64,000 nt of DNA from Holothuria scabra (taxonomy: Eukaryota; Echinodermata; Holothuroidea; Aspidochirotida; Holothuriidae). The position numbers were made by a program, and so were the translations under genes. Location: the NCBI GenBank assembly GCA_037179385.1, contig CM074187.1, forward strand, positions 48,642,879-48,706,878. Reading direction: 5' to 3'. This document shows positions 23,511-35,455 of the stretch, in pieces (position 1 is the stretch's first letter; every line of letters starts with the position of its first letter). The notes under the pieces were generated by a model. It made no database searches. It was not told the origin of the DNA and was given only the letters and a program-made list of their open reading frames with translations.

Positions 23511-25751
23511 AATGTATTACTACCAGTCGGTGAAATGGTCCCGCATTTTATCGGGGGAAACTACAAAACGGAATTGAAAAGATGCTAATGAATTTTACTG
23601 TATTGCGACTCTTGGCTAAATTCAATATTAATTGAAAAAATTATGTGCCCGAACTTCCGACTTTATATGATTTTGCTTTTGAAAAAGTAGGCCTATGGGG
23701 ATCTGAGCATGCAGTCGCTATTTTGATCAGAACAATCAGATAAAATGTACCACAACCATTGGATGAAATGAAGTAGATGATTTTTCTCCTATTAGTAACA
23801 CTTATTGACAGAATTGTCACGTTACAAGATGTGTTTAAACGAATTTTCAAGCAGACTTACGGGAAGACATTCTCACCCTGCATCATTAAAGTATCGAAAA
23901 AATATCCGATTTTCATAACCATTGCCCGTATTTGGCTCTAGAGCAGGATAGATGGCTAACTTTCGGCACCTGAACATCCTCCTGTCTATCCGTTGAATTA
24001 ATTTGGCAATTGAAAACGTCCCAGCATTGTTTTAACCTTTCCCGCGTATATTTGACCATTTCGGGCAAATTTTTTGCAAGACTACACAGCGTGAAGTTGG
24101 GATGATGAAAAACTTTTTTTCACATTCTACCCAATTGTGTCCCAGATCTTTTTTATTTTCCATGAAAATTGTACTTTAAATACGGCGTCTTCTGTTTTTC
24201 GGCAAAGATTTGAAGCTGTTAAAATAATCGGCCTTTTCGTGTTCTGTGTTACACAAGATTTAGAAAGTGGAGAGAATAATTGATTCTTTTAAGCCACAGG
24301 CTTCCCAAATGTGTCGTGATTTTTTATCTCTTTAATTTTTCGAAACGATGTTACCCTTACTATGATACTTTTCCATTTCCGGCCAAACGCTTGAAAGAAT
24401 TTGGATATTAGACCATTTCGGGCATTGTGTTGTCATTATCTGTGAAGTAACGGTCACGAATAATAGCTTTTTGAGCTGCCCGGAGGTGTAGCGACTTTTT
24501 GGAATCTTGACATGGTTTTTCATGAAAATTTTATTGCGACTATGACGTTTGTTTCCTTTTTGCTCGATATATCTTTTTGAGATTTCGGCCACATTTAGGA
24601 ATTTTCTGAAAAATCATCACATTTTTTCAAAATTAAGGGCTGTCCGAATTATTTCCAAATTCCTGCCCGAATTTTTTTTCCAAATTATTGCCCTAATTTA
24701 GATTTTGCGAAAATTTGGGGCAGTCTTCCCCCTGCTCCGTCTCGTACGCCACTGGGTATGTCCACTTCAGCCAAGTGCTAAGTGAGGTCCTGTGCGGTAA
24801 TAGTGGTAAGGCAGTAAGGTTGCGACCCTTGAGAGAGCATTGACCCAACATGGGTTTGGTGGTTGCACTGGCCAATGACTGGCAGCAATGGCCGTGCAAA
24901 TTCCTTTCAACCATTATAGACCCAAATGTTCTACCCACCACACCAAGTATGATTTTGGAACGACTTTGTGCATCCCAGGAATTGAAAACAAAAATCCCTA
25001 TAGGAGGTAGAAACATGCCAGATGCTAGGAGCACACTTGGATCCACACCAAGGTAGCTAATTTTAGCCACTCCAAATCTGTCAGAAAATTATCCATCCAG
25101 ACACCCGACGAGTAAAAAGTCAAGTCATTCCGAAGATATGAAGCTTGTCACAGTGTACCTGAATTTATTCCAAAGTTCAGAGTAGGCACAATTTCAGAAT
25201 ACTCTGCAACTGTTTGAAGGGCGAAAATAAGCTCTCCTACAGGTTATCGTTAACGTGGGGGTCCAGGGGGAGAAGACACCGTCGGAAGCTGTGCAACTTG
25301 TGCACTCTGAAAAGTAATATTTGAGCCAAAGAATATCCGAAATGTAAAAAGGCAACTTAAATTTGTGTGTTATTACTTTTTAAAAATTTATTTTTCGACA
25401 TTCGGTTATGGGGGGGGGGGCCTCCCCCCCCAAAAAAAAAATCTCATAAAAAATTATTGGGGGAAGCCCCCCTGCCCCCCCCCCCCCGGCTTCCTCCGCC
25501 TATGGTAATGTATGATACCATATCATCATAATGACTTATTGCCTTGACGATCAGCAGGCCCATAGCCAAAGGGCCGAAAGAGAGTTAGGGTGGACCGTAA
25601 AAAAATTTCCCGAAGAGTTTTTTTTTAGTTTGCTATGTGTCAATACAATTTGGCACATTCTTCCCCCTCCCATGGAAAATTTGGCCCCCAAAATTTGCCT
25701 GGCTGAAACGACCTGATGATCAGGTAATATGGGTGACGTCACAATAGTTAA

Positions 25752-26112
25752 AGCGGCTCATTGAGTTGGATCTTGAAATTCAACAATTTTTTCCAAACCT
25801 GTTAAGCATTCTTCACAAACCAATGACAAATCGTCAAACTAAGACAATCCCTAAATCCTACATACAAATAGCTTTCTTATGAGTGAGTATTTAACAGTGC
25901 AATTCGGTTTTCGAAAATTCGTGACCAGACACTTTTTCAAATTATACACAAAACCGTTAAAAGTCATTACATCACACTATTCAAAATTTTAACCTTTTCC
26001 ATAACTATTGGGTATGAAATTTCACTCATCTGCTAACTATAAGCATTTTCATGCGGTAGTGACCCTTAAACACTCTTATTAAGAATTCAAAATCAACTCA
26101 ACGAGCCCCTTT
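25752..26112 (+). mobile_element. M1 element
   Basis: Flanked by TTAA at 25748-25751 and 26113-26116. The ends are agcggctcattgagttgg and aactcaacgagcccctt. The body matches other M1 copies (gacaaatcgtcaaact, ttatgagtgagtatttaac, ttttcgaaaattcgtgacc). 361 bp, non-coding. Confidence 0.85.
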
Positions 26113-26116
26113 TTAA

Positions 26117-26680
26117 TCAAGAACAAAATCTAAAGCCACGGTTACTCTACAAAGAATTCGGATTGGATTCCGATCCGATTTTTTAAGGGGTTTCGTTTGA
26201 ATCTTCTTCATCTCTTGTCAGGAACAGACAAACATTTTTTAACTTGTGTAAATATATGGGATATACCATATGACTATGGACATTAAATTTATGCTAATTA
26301 TTTCGTGATGTCACATCGACAGACAGATTTTGGCGGACTACGCTCCCGGATAAAATATACATGTTGGTGTGACGTAACGAAAAAGTGGGTTGGCATTTTT
26401 GTTTTCATAGACATCTGATGCAAATCACATATTTACACTGGTAGACAAATCTTTCGCTCTTTCCGACCAGATATGAAGAAGACTTTAACAAAAACCCGAA
26501 AAATTGAATCGGAGTTCAATCCGAATTCGTTGACAGCGGCTCAATAGACGACAAAAACGCACTAATACAAGAATGATATGAACGCCTGGCTACCGTGACG
26601 GCGACCATGGTTGGTGCCAGCAAGGCGGGTGGCTTGAGGAGTAGCCTTTGTAAGAAGGGGACATCATTTCGTACATGCAG
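26117..26680. other. No gene seen
   Basis: Mixed sequence upstream of the U2-like fragment. gaatcgg/ccgattc strings around 26160-26180 and 26505-26525 are short inverted repeats (ggattccgatccgatt against aatcggagttcaatccg), possibly the ends of another decayed element. Confidence 0.35.
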
Positions 26681-26721
26681 TCTCGGCCTTTTGGCTAAGA
26701 TCATGTGTAGTATCTGTTCTT
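26681..26721 (+). ncRNA. U2 snRNA 5'-end fragment
   Basis: From tctcggccttttggctaaga through gtgtagtatctgttctt the sequence follows the highly conserved 5' region of metazoan U2 spliceosomal RNA for about 41 nt, with one evident change (aagatcatg where U2 normally has aagatcaag). It includes the gtagta segment that pairs with the intron branch point in real U2. The match then stops abruptly, before the Sm site and the 3' stem-loops, so this is not a working U2 gene. The identification is from memory of the U2 sequence. Confidence 0.85.
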
Positions 26722-26898
26722 TCCATCCAGTCTAGAATGGAGTCAAACATGACATACCAATGATGTAAATGGCCTGAAGGCCGTGAGGTTGGCCAAGTGT
26801 TGTCCTGCAATGGACGTATAGCTTCTTTAAGAAGCAGTTCAAAGTTTGGTTTTGCCGAACGGCCCTTTGCCAGAGGGTCGGAAGGACTAAAGAAAAAG
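26681..26898 (+). mobile_element. Candidate SINE with a U2 snRNA-derived head
   Basis: The U2-like head is followed by a tail with two short hairpins: gcttctttaagaagc at about 26821-26835 and a ccctttgccagaggg hairpin at about 26862-26876, then an a-rich end (ggactaaagaaaaag). The same tail, with its hairpins partly or fully preserved by compensating changes, occurs on the minus strand at 48731-48836 and 62992-63110, where the head is not U2. A shared tail with different heads is the usual make-up of SINEs. SINEs with snRNA-derived heads are known in other animals. Confidence 0.6.
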
Positions 26899-27959
26899 AG
26901 TTGCTGGAGAAGGTGGCAGATCCACATAAATTGTACAAACTGCAGGGGTTATTTAGTGTGAAGGAGGGACAAAGACGGTGGATAAATGGGAGGGGTGCTA
27001 TCAAGCAAATGGTCGACTTAAGTTGGAGAAGAGCCTGCTTTCTGTTTTATGGGTAAAAATCAACCTTTTTGGAAGGGAAGCTCTGGCCCTTAAATATCCC
27101 TTACCTGATAGTATTAATCATTGTATTACTCTGAAGTAACTTTCAACGGTTTATCGGACCACATAAATTTGAATAAATTCTACTCAAGATTCTTAATAAA
27201 GGAGGGCACAGGAAAACTTGAAATAAAAATGCCAATTGAGATAGGGTAAAATTTTTTATCAAGGTGAGTCTACCCAATGGAGAGAGGTGACGCTATGACC
27301 CCAAATAAAGAATTGATTTCCGGGGCGGGACGATTTTGGTATGAAGTTCAGTTCAAATTTTTTTTTTTATCATTGCCCGTATTGATTGAAATAACCAACA
27401 CAGTAAGTCCAATTAAAATTAACATTGTTAATATGTAGTAGTTGACCATCTTTAAATGGTCCTAAAGGGAAATGCATTGGTTATATCGTAATTTATTGTT
27501 AATCCTGAACTGCTTCAGTTTTAGAGAGATGAAAAAATTCACCGATTTCTCTTAAGTTATTCTTGCTTTCGTCCAAAAATAGCAGTATTATTGGCATACT
27601 CAAGTAAATGCATCTCCTGACCATCAATTTGGATATCAATTATGACATTACTTTTTCTAATTTTTAAGGCAAATACTTCAGCACATAAAAAGGTGTAAGG
27701 CATAAGTGTAAGAAGCGGGGGGGGGGGGGGGGTGGCTGCGGGGACGACAGCTCCCACTGTGAAAAATGAGGGGCGGAACCATGCTTGCCCCCCACTTCAC
27801 TGGTCAGGAAACACCTTTATAATTTATGTGATATTCTCAACTCTTCTCTCTCATGAAATTCCGGGCTCTCTTCAATACAGGCGCCAATTTGTAATTCATC
27901 GATGAAAAAAAAAAAAAAATTTTATGAACCAGTTTGATAAAACTTTTCAAGCTCTGGAA
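26899..27959. other. No gene seen; G16 run near 27717
   Basis: An open frame runs on from the SINE tail to about 27049, but the related tails break the same frame, so I do not call it coding. The rest is AT-rich, with a G run at about 27717-27732. Confidence 0.4.
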
Positions 27960-28430
27960 GTGGCAAAATCGAAATTTGATATGTAAGGGGAGCGTCATCA
28001 TTGGTTGGAGCGGAGCGCAGTGAAAATTTCGAAAAATCAGACCCCTCAGATGGCCGGAAATAGCATTTTCCACACTTATACGAAAAATCCAACTTTGACC
28101 ACCAAAATGTAATTTGTCCAAAAGACTGGGAGAAGCACCTCCTTTGGTTGGCGTGGAGCGTAGAGAAAATTTCGAAAAAGCAGATCCCTCAGATTGCCAA
28201 AAATTGCGGATTCATGCTTGTAAAGAGAATCTAATCATGCAGTCTTTATTTTTACGAAAAAAAAAAATCAGGAACATGCTAAGTGATCAGAAAATTACCG
28301 CATAAAATATACAATCGTATATGAAATGGTCTTGATTCTTTTCGGGGAAACTATAAAGCGAATTGAAAATATGCTGATACCTGTCTATTGTGACTCTTGG
28401 CTAAATTGCAAACTTGAAAAAAGACCGAGG
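27960..28430 (+). repeat. Two more units of the ~175-bp repeat family plus flank
   Basis: Units start near 27985 (gagcgtcatcattggttgg) and 28130 (cctttggttggcgtggagcg). The following text (tgatcagaaaattaccgcat, then a ggggaaactataaagcg-like string, then gtgactcttggctaaatt) matches the sequence after the last unit at 23490-23630, so the two loci carry the same larger element. Confidence 0.65.
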
Positions 28431-29806
28431 CCGGCTCGACTTGAACCAATAGGTTGGAAACTGGGCCATAAAACTCTATCTAACTAACTAACTTGGTTTA
28501 ATTAAAGATCCATTAAATTGATGAAATTGTCTGTGACTGATCGAAATCCCATCTGTTAGTGATTTTAACCCTAAAACCTCTTGCGTGATAAATGGCAAAC
28601 TATTCCTCACTGAACGTAAACACCATCCGCTTCCCTGCCCCCGTCTTGTATTTCTATGCCGGCCGAGGAAGGAGTCTGTGGGGTGGGTTCTCCCTTTTAA
28701 AAATTCTTAGAAAGGTAGGTGTCCTTATGCAATCGGTTCCACCCACCAGTGAGATACAGAGGTTACCTTTGTAAAAATTGGAATTTGACAGAATTTGCCT
28801 GTTTGTAGAAATTAAAAAAATTGGCATCACTGAGAGGCCTTGCAGAGACAACCCTTCCCTTTTGAATCTTTTCGTTTCGTTTCGCAGAATATCATAAGCG
28901 TTTACTGTGCTCTTTGTTTTCAGGGTAGGCCTAGGACTATTTATTTCGTTTCGTTTCGCAGAATATCAATGTCCCACTACGCTAATATTTTGCGAAACAG
29001 ACAAAAATATGTACATAGGCCCTACTTTGACCGATTGAATTTTGCCCCCTCCCCTATCCGTTACAGTTTCCTATTCCATGGGTAGCCTAAACTAATTTGT
29101 TTCGTTTCGTTTCGCAGAATATCATAAGCCGGTACAAGTTTATCATATATATCGGATTTACAGCATTTCAGTGTTAGTTTGTACTGTATTAGCTGTTGTT
29201 AAATTCCTGAATAACAGCTTCCTGTGCCCTGGAATGGACTGACCATAATCCCCGCGCCTAAACAAGAAAACATTCAATCTGCTATGCGACGCGAGGACAT
29301 TTCTGTTGAACGCGTGTCGGGACGGTTCATGCGACACTGACGAAATCTGTGTTCATTTCTTGGAGTAATAATATAGTACCCCAAGGTAAATTCGTTGCAT
29401 GAAAATAATACGAATTATGTATGAGAAATGTCTTACAATTTCTTATTCTAACAAAAATTTTGAGAAATAGGAAAAGGGCATATCATTTCATCAAATTTTC
29501 CCAATTTCATAAAATTTCCCCAAATAATTTTCCAGGGGGAAAGTTTCCCTCTTCCGTTCCCCCAGTAGCTACGCCACTGATTTAAAGACATGGCCCCTGG
29601 CCACGCAAGAGGTATGAGGTCCAGGAATGTTGTGCATTATGAAGTTTTAATTGGAATTAGGGAATTAACTTATTTTATTTTCCATATGCAGTAGCTGAAC
29701 AAGTAAAGGCTTTACGTATCCAGTAATTTTTGTATGTCTGTTTTTAAAATGAAAATTATTTCCAATGTCTGTCCTTATTTCTATTAATAATTTCCTTTTT
29801 TCGTGG
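28431..29806. repeat. Non-coding; three copies of a ttcgtttcgtttcgcagaat repeat
   Basis: The string ttcgtttcgtttcgcagaat followed by atca starts at 28871, 28945 and 29101. A shorter relative (tttcgcagaatttcatagg) is near 29920. The spacing is about 74 and 156 bp, roughly one and two periods. No gene is seen in this stretch. Confidence 0.6.
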
Positions 29807-29880
29807 CAGGGCGCCGCGCGCCAACCGGACCGCCTCGAAGCGCCGCAAATGGCGCGCCCGCCGCCAGTTGGGAAGGCCTG
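29807..29880. mobile_element. GC-rich foldback island with CAG...CTG ends
   Basis: A 74-bp island made almost entirely of G and C in AT-rich surroundings. It starts cagggcgccgcgcgccaacc and ends ccagttgggaaggcctg. The two halves pair imperfectly (gcgccgc/gcggcg, ggcgcgcc). CAG...CTG termini with a ccaact motif resemble hAT MITE ends, but no 8-bp duplication is visible (tttcgtgg left, atttagac right). Confidence 0.4.
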
Positions 29881-31139
29881 ATTTAGACAATACATTACAT
29901 AAGAGGATTTGTAGGACATGTTTCGCAGAATTTCATAGGAAGGGCCATGGAGCTAACGTGTGAACGTGGACCAAACACATGATCAAACAATTCAAAATAA
30001 ATCAGATCTATAATCGACTAAACATCATCATTTAAAAAGGCCCACAACTCTGTTTTACACTAACAGCATCATGTGACCAATCACGAACCTTGGACCCAAC
30101 ATTCTTCAATGCCTTGAAGCAAACACTAACTGTGTACCGCAATGATTTTATTAATTGTGGTACAACAAAAATTTTTAAGCATTTTGCAGATTTTCATTAC
30201 ATGGGCCGTAGGGCCCACATAGCCGGGCCCAAAATTCAAGAATACCTTTGGCAGATCATTGACCAGGCTGTTATCGCCCTTCTAAAATTAATCAGAGGAA
30301 ACGTTCAAACCTCTCTATCGTCCATCTTGGAATTCACAAAATTGACCTTATCGCCCACCTTGGACCACGAACCCCTTACTCCTGAAAATCCATTGGAATT
30401 ACTTTTTGAGGGACCATAATATTGCTAAAAAGAATCAAGTGTATAGTGTGATTTTTTAGAATTTCAAAGAAAGTACCATGCGGTCCACCTAGAGTTTTGC
30501 CTGATCCTTTGTAACCTAATGACACGCCATCAACAATGCATAAAAAGAACTCGTAGGAGGAGAAGCATTTGCAAAAATTCATGGAATGGGGCTAAGGGCC
30601 CACATGGGACCTTGGATTACAAATTTATGAAATGCTTCCAATGGCCCACGCCCCATGAATAATTGTTTTCAATTTTCAAATGAATCCATGAAGCATCCAT
30701 GAAGCATGTGGTATGAGCAAAAATAGGCTGAAAAGTGGAAGCAATGTAAATTGCAGCCACAGTTCTCGAAAAAGACTCCTGAAAAGTCGGTCCGTGTCCC
30801 ATCGGACCGCATTTCAGGATTTGCAGTGGAAAATAGATCCAGGGAGACGATGATTCTTAGCAAGTTAAAAATATTTGTCCATTTGTTACACAAATTACTG
30901 TAATGATTTAAGCGGACGGAAATTTCAGTTTGCCCGAACAACTTTTCCGTTGAGCGAAGGACATGATTGTCCAGCCGGACATAATTTCCAGGGTAGAAAT
31001 GATTTCTGTTTAAAGCGCGGCCAGAATGTGAAAAATTGGCCGGGAGGTGGGGGGGGGGGGGGCGGAGGAGCAAAAAATGACAGAGGATAATTTTGGAATT
31101 TTTGAGGGCGAAAAAATTCGAGTACAGCGTGAAACTAAG
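29881..31139. other. No proven gene
   Basis: A 109-codon ORF at 30090-30419 (+) and overlapping minus ORFs have no recognisable domain and no splice context. A G run lies at 31049-31061. Confidence 0.35.
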
Positions 31140-31350
31140 CCCAAGGGCCCGTTCCTTGCGGTGGAAGTCTAGTGGGCGAAGCTCGGAGGTTTCAGCATAT
31201 TTCTGGATGAAAAATTAAGTTTCTGGAGAGGTAAATTTTTAACTTTTTTAGTTAACCCAACTCGTAACTGACCTAAGTTGGGGGCGCAAGTGGGGGAAAG
31301 GCCAAAATATGGGTGGCACACCTCTTGCCCCACTGTAGCGCAGCCACTAT
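31140..31350. mobile_element. Family S element, left end unclear
   Basis: It matches the interior of the family S copies: ggaggtttcagcatatttct, then ttctggagaggtaaattttt, then a ccccactgtagcgcagcc right end. The left inverted repeat could not be placed. Confidence 0.5.
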
Positions 31351-32705
31351 TAACGGATAACCTTGTCTGACCCCATGGCAATTGGAAAAGAAGAAGCTGT
31401 GAAGCGTGTATCACATACAGAAACTGTTGAGGTAACATAAAATGTTGAGCCCAACCTATAGAATTTTCATTGAAATTAAAAAAATTGGGAATTTTTAATA
31501 TGAAATTCCATTTAACTTTATCCGAAGCCTTTTTAAAGTCAACAAAGACTATAAAACCTGGAATAGACTAACCATCTAGTATGATTTTTCATATCCATAA
31601 AATTTAAATAGCGCCACCTACATCCTTAGGGTTATTGCAGAGCCGTATCGTATCTATATTCTATTTTATTGTTCGTGTCTCTTGTCTTTTATTTGCTGAA
31701 CTAAAATCCTTTGTACATTACATTTACACTTTTTTCCACCTCCCAAAAGAGAAAACATTTTCTTCCCTGGACGAATTATCCCCTCGGTTTCTTTCCATTT
31801 TCTGGCAACAGGCTAGAATTCCCTTTACAAAACCAACAATTTCATGTAGTATCTACGAGCTCATCTGTTCGGATAATAATTACAATGGACTCTCGTAGAA
31901 TAACTGTACTGGGGTTAACTGGATAACACTAACAAAAACATAAGAATAATAATTACCTGTAGCAAAAGTTGCAGATTGAAAAGGATCAAGCATTATTTGG
32001 GCCCATTGGCACAATTCTAGCTCCCAGTATAAGTGTTCCTTTTTTTCTTAGGTATATACTATCCCTAATTCTGTACAGGTCTATAATACAGAGCGTGAGA
32101 GTGGAACTGAGACTAATGTGATCTTTAAATGAAATTGCAATTGGAGAGATGCCAGAGGAAATTTGCATATAAAGCGTTTTTGTACTCAACCGACTTTTCC
32201 CACCAATTGGTCCGAGTTGTTCATGCATTGAGATATGTTTCGTCCCTGAAAAATTATTTGTCCCTAGAAGCCCCTCCCCCTCCCCAATGCGGACCTAACC
32301 GAGTTTTGGGTCAAGCGATAAACCATCCGGAGGACCGGATCGTAATCCCCGAATCGAGTCATACCAAAGACTTTAAAATAACATCTACTGCTGTGTAGGA
32401 AATATGCCAATCTAGTCATACACAACTGGGAAAACGTCTGTGGGCGTCCCAGATTAAATCAGAATGTTATTAGAAATTAACCTGACTTCGTCATCAAGTT
32501 TCCCCCTCCCCACTTTGGACGTTTTTAACTCTTTTTCCGAAGGGCTGATTTCATTGTTGATGTAAGCCATCATGTACTCCCTCAGTTTGAATTATCTTAG
32601 TTCTTTTTTTCTCTCTCTTTCTTGGGAGCACCACATAGTCTACAAAACCTGCAGGTTTTTTTTCTAGAGTGCTTCCTTTCACAATTATACCTTGATATCT
32701 TTTAT
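31351..32705. other. No gene seen
   Basis: AT-rich DNA. ORFs at 31635-31926 and 32129-32398 lack domains, and the first two overlap in different frames. Confidence 0.4.
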
Positions 32706-33261
32706 AAAGTTTACATCAAGTAAAAAGAAATCAAAAATATATATCAAACGACATGACAAATAAATTCTAATAGTCTAACTGCCATCTTCATAGGATATTC
32801 TTGAGCCGATATGTAAAATATTGAAGTTTATTCGCTCAAATTAAATTTGTGCAATAATTTGTGATGTCACTGTTGTACTACTCAAATTACAATCTTTGTA
32901 TTTCTTTGTTTTTCTGAAAGTTACTGCACCTTGTTCCAAGGTGTGAGAGTACTCTTAATCTTATGGGGAGATGTAATTAATTATGCCCTACCTGTGCAAC
33001 TTGCTATGCAAGCAAACAGGAAGTGGTCACGGTCATAAAAACATTTTAAATTTTAAAAGAAACAAAGCAGATAATGTTAGTAGTACAAAAGAGTCATAAA
33101 TTATTGCCCAATGGACTAATTTGTTTTATGTAAATAAATTCCAACATTTTATATTTCGACTCATGAATGTCATATGAAGATGGGAAATGAACTGTTAGAA
33201 TTCATTTTTCGATTTTTTTTTTTTAATATTTATTTTTCAATTTTTTGACTTGAGGTACTCT
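32706..33261 (+). mobile_element. M5 element (TTAA-inserting, ~556 bp)
   Basis: The left end is aagtttacatcaagtaaaaa and the right end is ttgacttgaggtactct followed by TTAA (33262-33265); the ends are inverted repeats. The interior (tgatgtcactgttgtactac, then ctgaaagttactgcacctt, then gcaagcaaacaggaagtg) matches the larger copy at 35463-37417. No ORF. Confidence 0.75.
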
Positions 33262-35292
33262 TTAATATTCTACCTTTATTTCTCTTCATTGTACCAGTTA
33301 CTATCAAATATTGCGGAAAAACAAATAAATGAAATGAAATAAGTGTGACACAAAGGGTACAATTCATACTATTTAATTGCGGTTTGATGCTAAGGATCAT
33401 ACATCCTTGCACCCAGTTCATGCTGAGATATTGCCTTGAACTGGGAGTGTAAGAGTACACAGTCTACACAGACATATATTCACCTGCTACGGATCTCCTC
33501 GCCGTCGAAAGTTATGTAAGTTCTCATATTGTAGCTACAGATCAGTTTGAAAATCGTGCTTAAAGTAAGCAAGATTCGAGGTGTTCGTGAGTTGTTCGAT
33601 TTGTCTTGGAAACGCGCCAGTTGTTAAGTTTTAGTTTTCATTCAGCAAGTTTTAAACAATCGTCGGAAGATTTTTGTAAGGTCGTTGTGTCAAGCAAGCA
33701 TACAATCGAGAATAGAATTCTAGCTCGGACTAACATGTGAAACAATTGAATGTCAAAAGTCATGTTCAAAATTTGGAAATGGGGTAAAAACTGGATGAGA
33801 TATGAGAGTTTGCATTGTTTAGTAGGACCACCCTGACTGTCTTATTTTTCAACAAGAGCAGTTGAAAGGTTTTGTGTAAGTCCATTGTACTTCAATTCAC
33901 TGCAAGGGCGGCAATAGTGGGGAAGGGACATTTTTACAAATGGCAGGCGGATAACCCTGCGGATATGGGAAAGGGTCACCCAACAGCATTTCCGACAGAG
34001 GGGAAAGGGGGATTTGTCCCCCTTTCCAAAAGTTTCCAAAGTAGGTGGATAAAAGCCCCCCTTTCCATTTCCATAAAAATTTAAAAAATGTCAATATCTT
34101 GGTTTCTTTTTTAAAAAGAGGACACTTTTCAACAATGTTTGAACTTACACAAATTAATGGCCTTTAATAAAACTCTTCAAAAAAAGCTTTTGTGTCCCCA
34201 ATCCACTTGCAACTTTACCCTAACGCAGCACCAATTTGGACTTGGGGTTTAGCTGTAATGAATCCTCCCTTTTTTGTGTTCCTGGCGGAATCCCTGACCA
34301 GGGTATGTTTATAGTCAGTAGTGACACCTTGTGATAGCCACTATTTGCGAGAATCGCTCGGTATCTCCAGCCTGCCATAGATAGATAAACTAGCAGTGTC
34401 GACACGCCACATGCTGGGCCCTTTCTCCCGAAGCGTGCGAAAACTTTTCTTTCCAAGAAGAAAAAAAAACTTTTCTTCTTGTGAGACTTGCCATCTCCAA
34501 AACAGCATGTAGCTTTGAGCATGATTGCGAATGCAAAGTCAGTCTTCAATATAGATGGTCATTATAGTGTTTTTACTTTGAACAATTTTTTGTCATGATA
34601 AAGACAGTAGTACAGTTTTGAAATACATTTGTGGTCTTCGTCATGGCGTTAAGCATGTTAGTCTAGTACTCCCCGAGGCTGTTACATGAACTCACAAGTG
34701 GTCATGCAGGGCAGGCGCGACGAAACAGAAAAAATATTGCCGCGTGCAAGCAAGACTATTCTAAGCAGAGTGCAGCTATCAGTTGGCGCGTAGCGGATAA
34801 GAAAATCTTTGACTTTACAAACCCCCAGCCTGAGGTCAGCGGAAACGGCACTTTCCGAGTGCTCTGAACTGCATATACGCACCGCTGAATCCACATTTTT
34901 CAATATTGGGACTGATCATACATTTAGCAACCCACAGTTGCGACAGAAGTGGTGTTTTGCTCAAATTAAGTCCAAAAGGAAGCAGTTTTGACGCGCCGGC
35001 GAGGGCGCGTAGAAAATTTGGTCGTCTTGCTCTAGAAATACTGAAAATAAAATTAAACCGGCTCCACATATTTTTTTCTTCATGACTCAGATATTGGGGG
35101 GGGGGGGCGCCCAACAGCCTATTTTTTGCCCCCTCTGAGCAAATATTGTTGCCCTACTAACTTTGAAACGCCCCTTCAGGCCATTTTTGCCCCCTGTGAC
35201 TGAATTCCCTTACTCCGCCACTGAAAGTTATCTTCTACTTTTAGATATGCGGAGTATTCCAAAACGTATTTGCATGGTGGTGAGAGAGTTAT
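33262..35292. other. No proven gene; single ~175-bp unit at about 34755-34870
   Basis: It includes a G-rich patch with a gggaaagggggatttgtccc hairpin at 33998-34025 and one unit of the 175-bp family (agcagagtgcagctatcagttggcg, in variant form) near 34755. Minus ORFs such as 34220-34549 have no recognisable domain. Confidence 0.4.
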
Positions 35293-35296
35293 TTAA

Positions 35297-35455
35297 AGGG
35301 TAAGATCAGATACCCCAACTTGAAATAGTGTAGTAGACTGTCCTGTTTCATGATTGGCTCTTGAGAGTCATCAGACAACAATTTTCTCTTCAAACGTGAA
35401 ATTTACTAGAAGTAACAGCTTGGTTTACCTTGAACAACCTACGTAAAATCCCGCT
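35297..35455 (+). mobile_element. M2 element, right part missing
   Basis: TTAA is at 35293-35296. It starts agggtaagatcagatacccc and carries gtgtagtagactgtcctgtt and gattggctcttgagagtcat. It stops just before the M5 element that starts at 35463. Confidence 0.7.

Larger units (their letters stand above)
22437..24754. mobile_element. Inner element with CAGTGGC(A/G)TA ends
   Basis: It starts cagtggcatagctagg and ends cgtacgccactg, short inverted repeats of the CAG...CTG type. It encloses the tandem array at 22519-23510 and then AT-rich non-coding sequence. No clear target duplication is left. Confidence 0.45.
22257..25504. mobile_element. Large nested non-autonomous element, outer copy
   Basis: The left end cataggcggcggaag is the inverse of the right end cttcctccgcctatg, with one mismatch. 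A possible 5-bp duplication gtaat flanks it (22252-22256 and 25505-25509). Like other elements here it carries long G and C runs close to the ends (25421-25430, 25470-25487). It encloses a second terminal-repeat element (22437-24754). I see no transposase. Confidence 0.5.

Noticed and set aside
24693..25070. 125-codon minus-strand ORF
   Set aside because: It spans the boundary of a transposon end (24754) and shows no domain.
26787..27049. Open frame continuing from the U2-headed element
   Set aside because: The related tails at 48.7 and 63.0 kb break the frame, so the openness is probably chance.
30090..30419. 109-codon + ORF
   Set aside because: No recognisable motif, no splice context, and overlapping ORFs on the other strand.
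34220..34549. 109-codon minus ORF with a lysine/phenylalanine-rich stretch
   Set aside because: The stretch comes from A/T runs. No domain and no homologous copy in the window.
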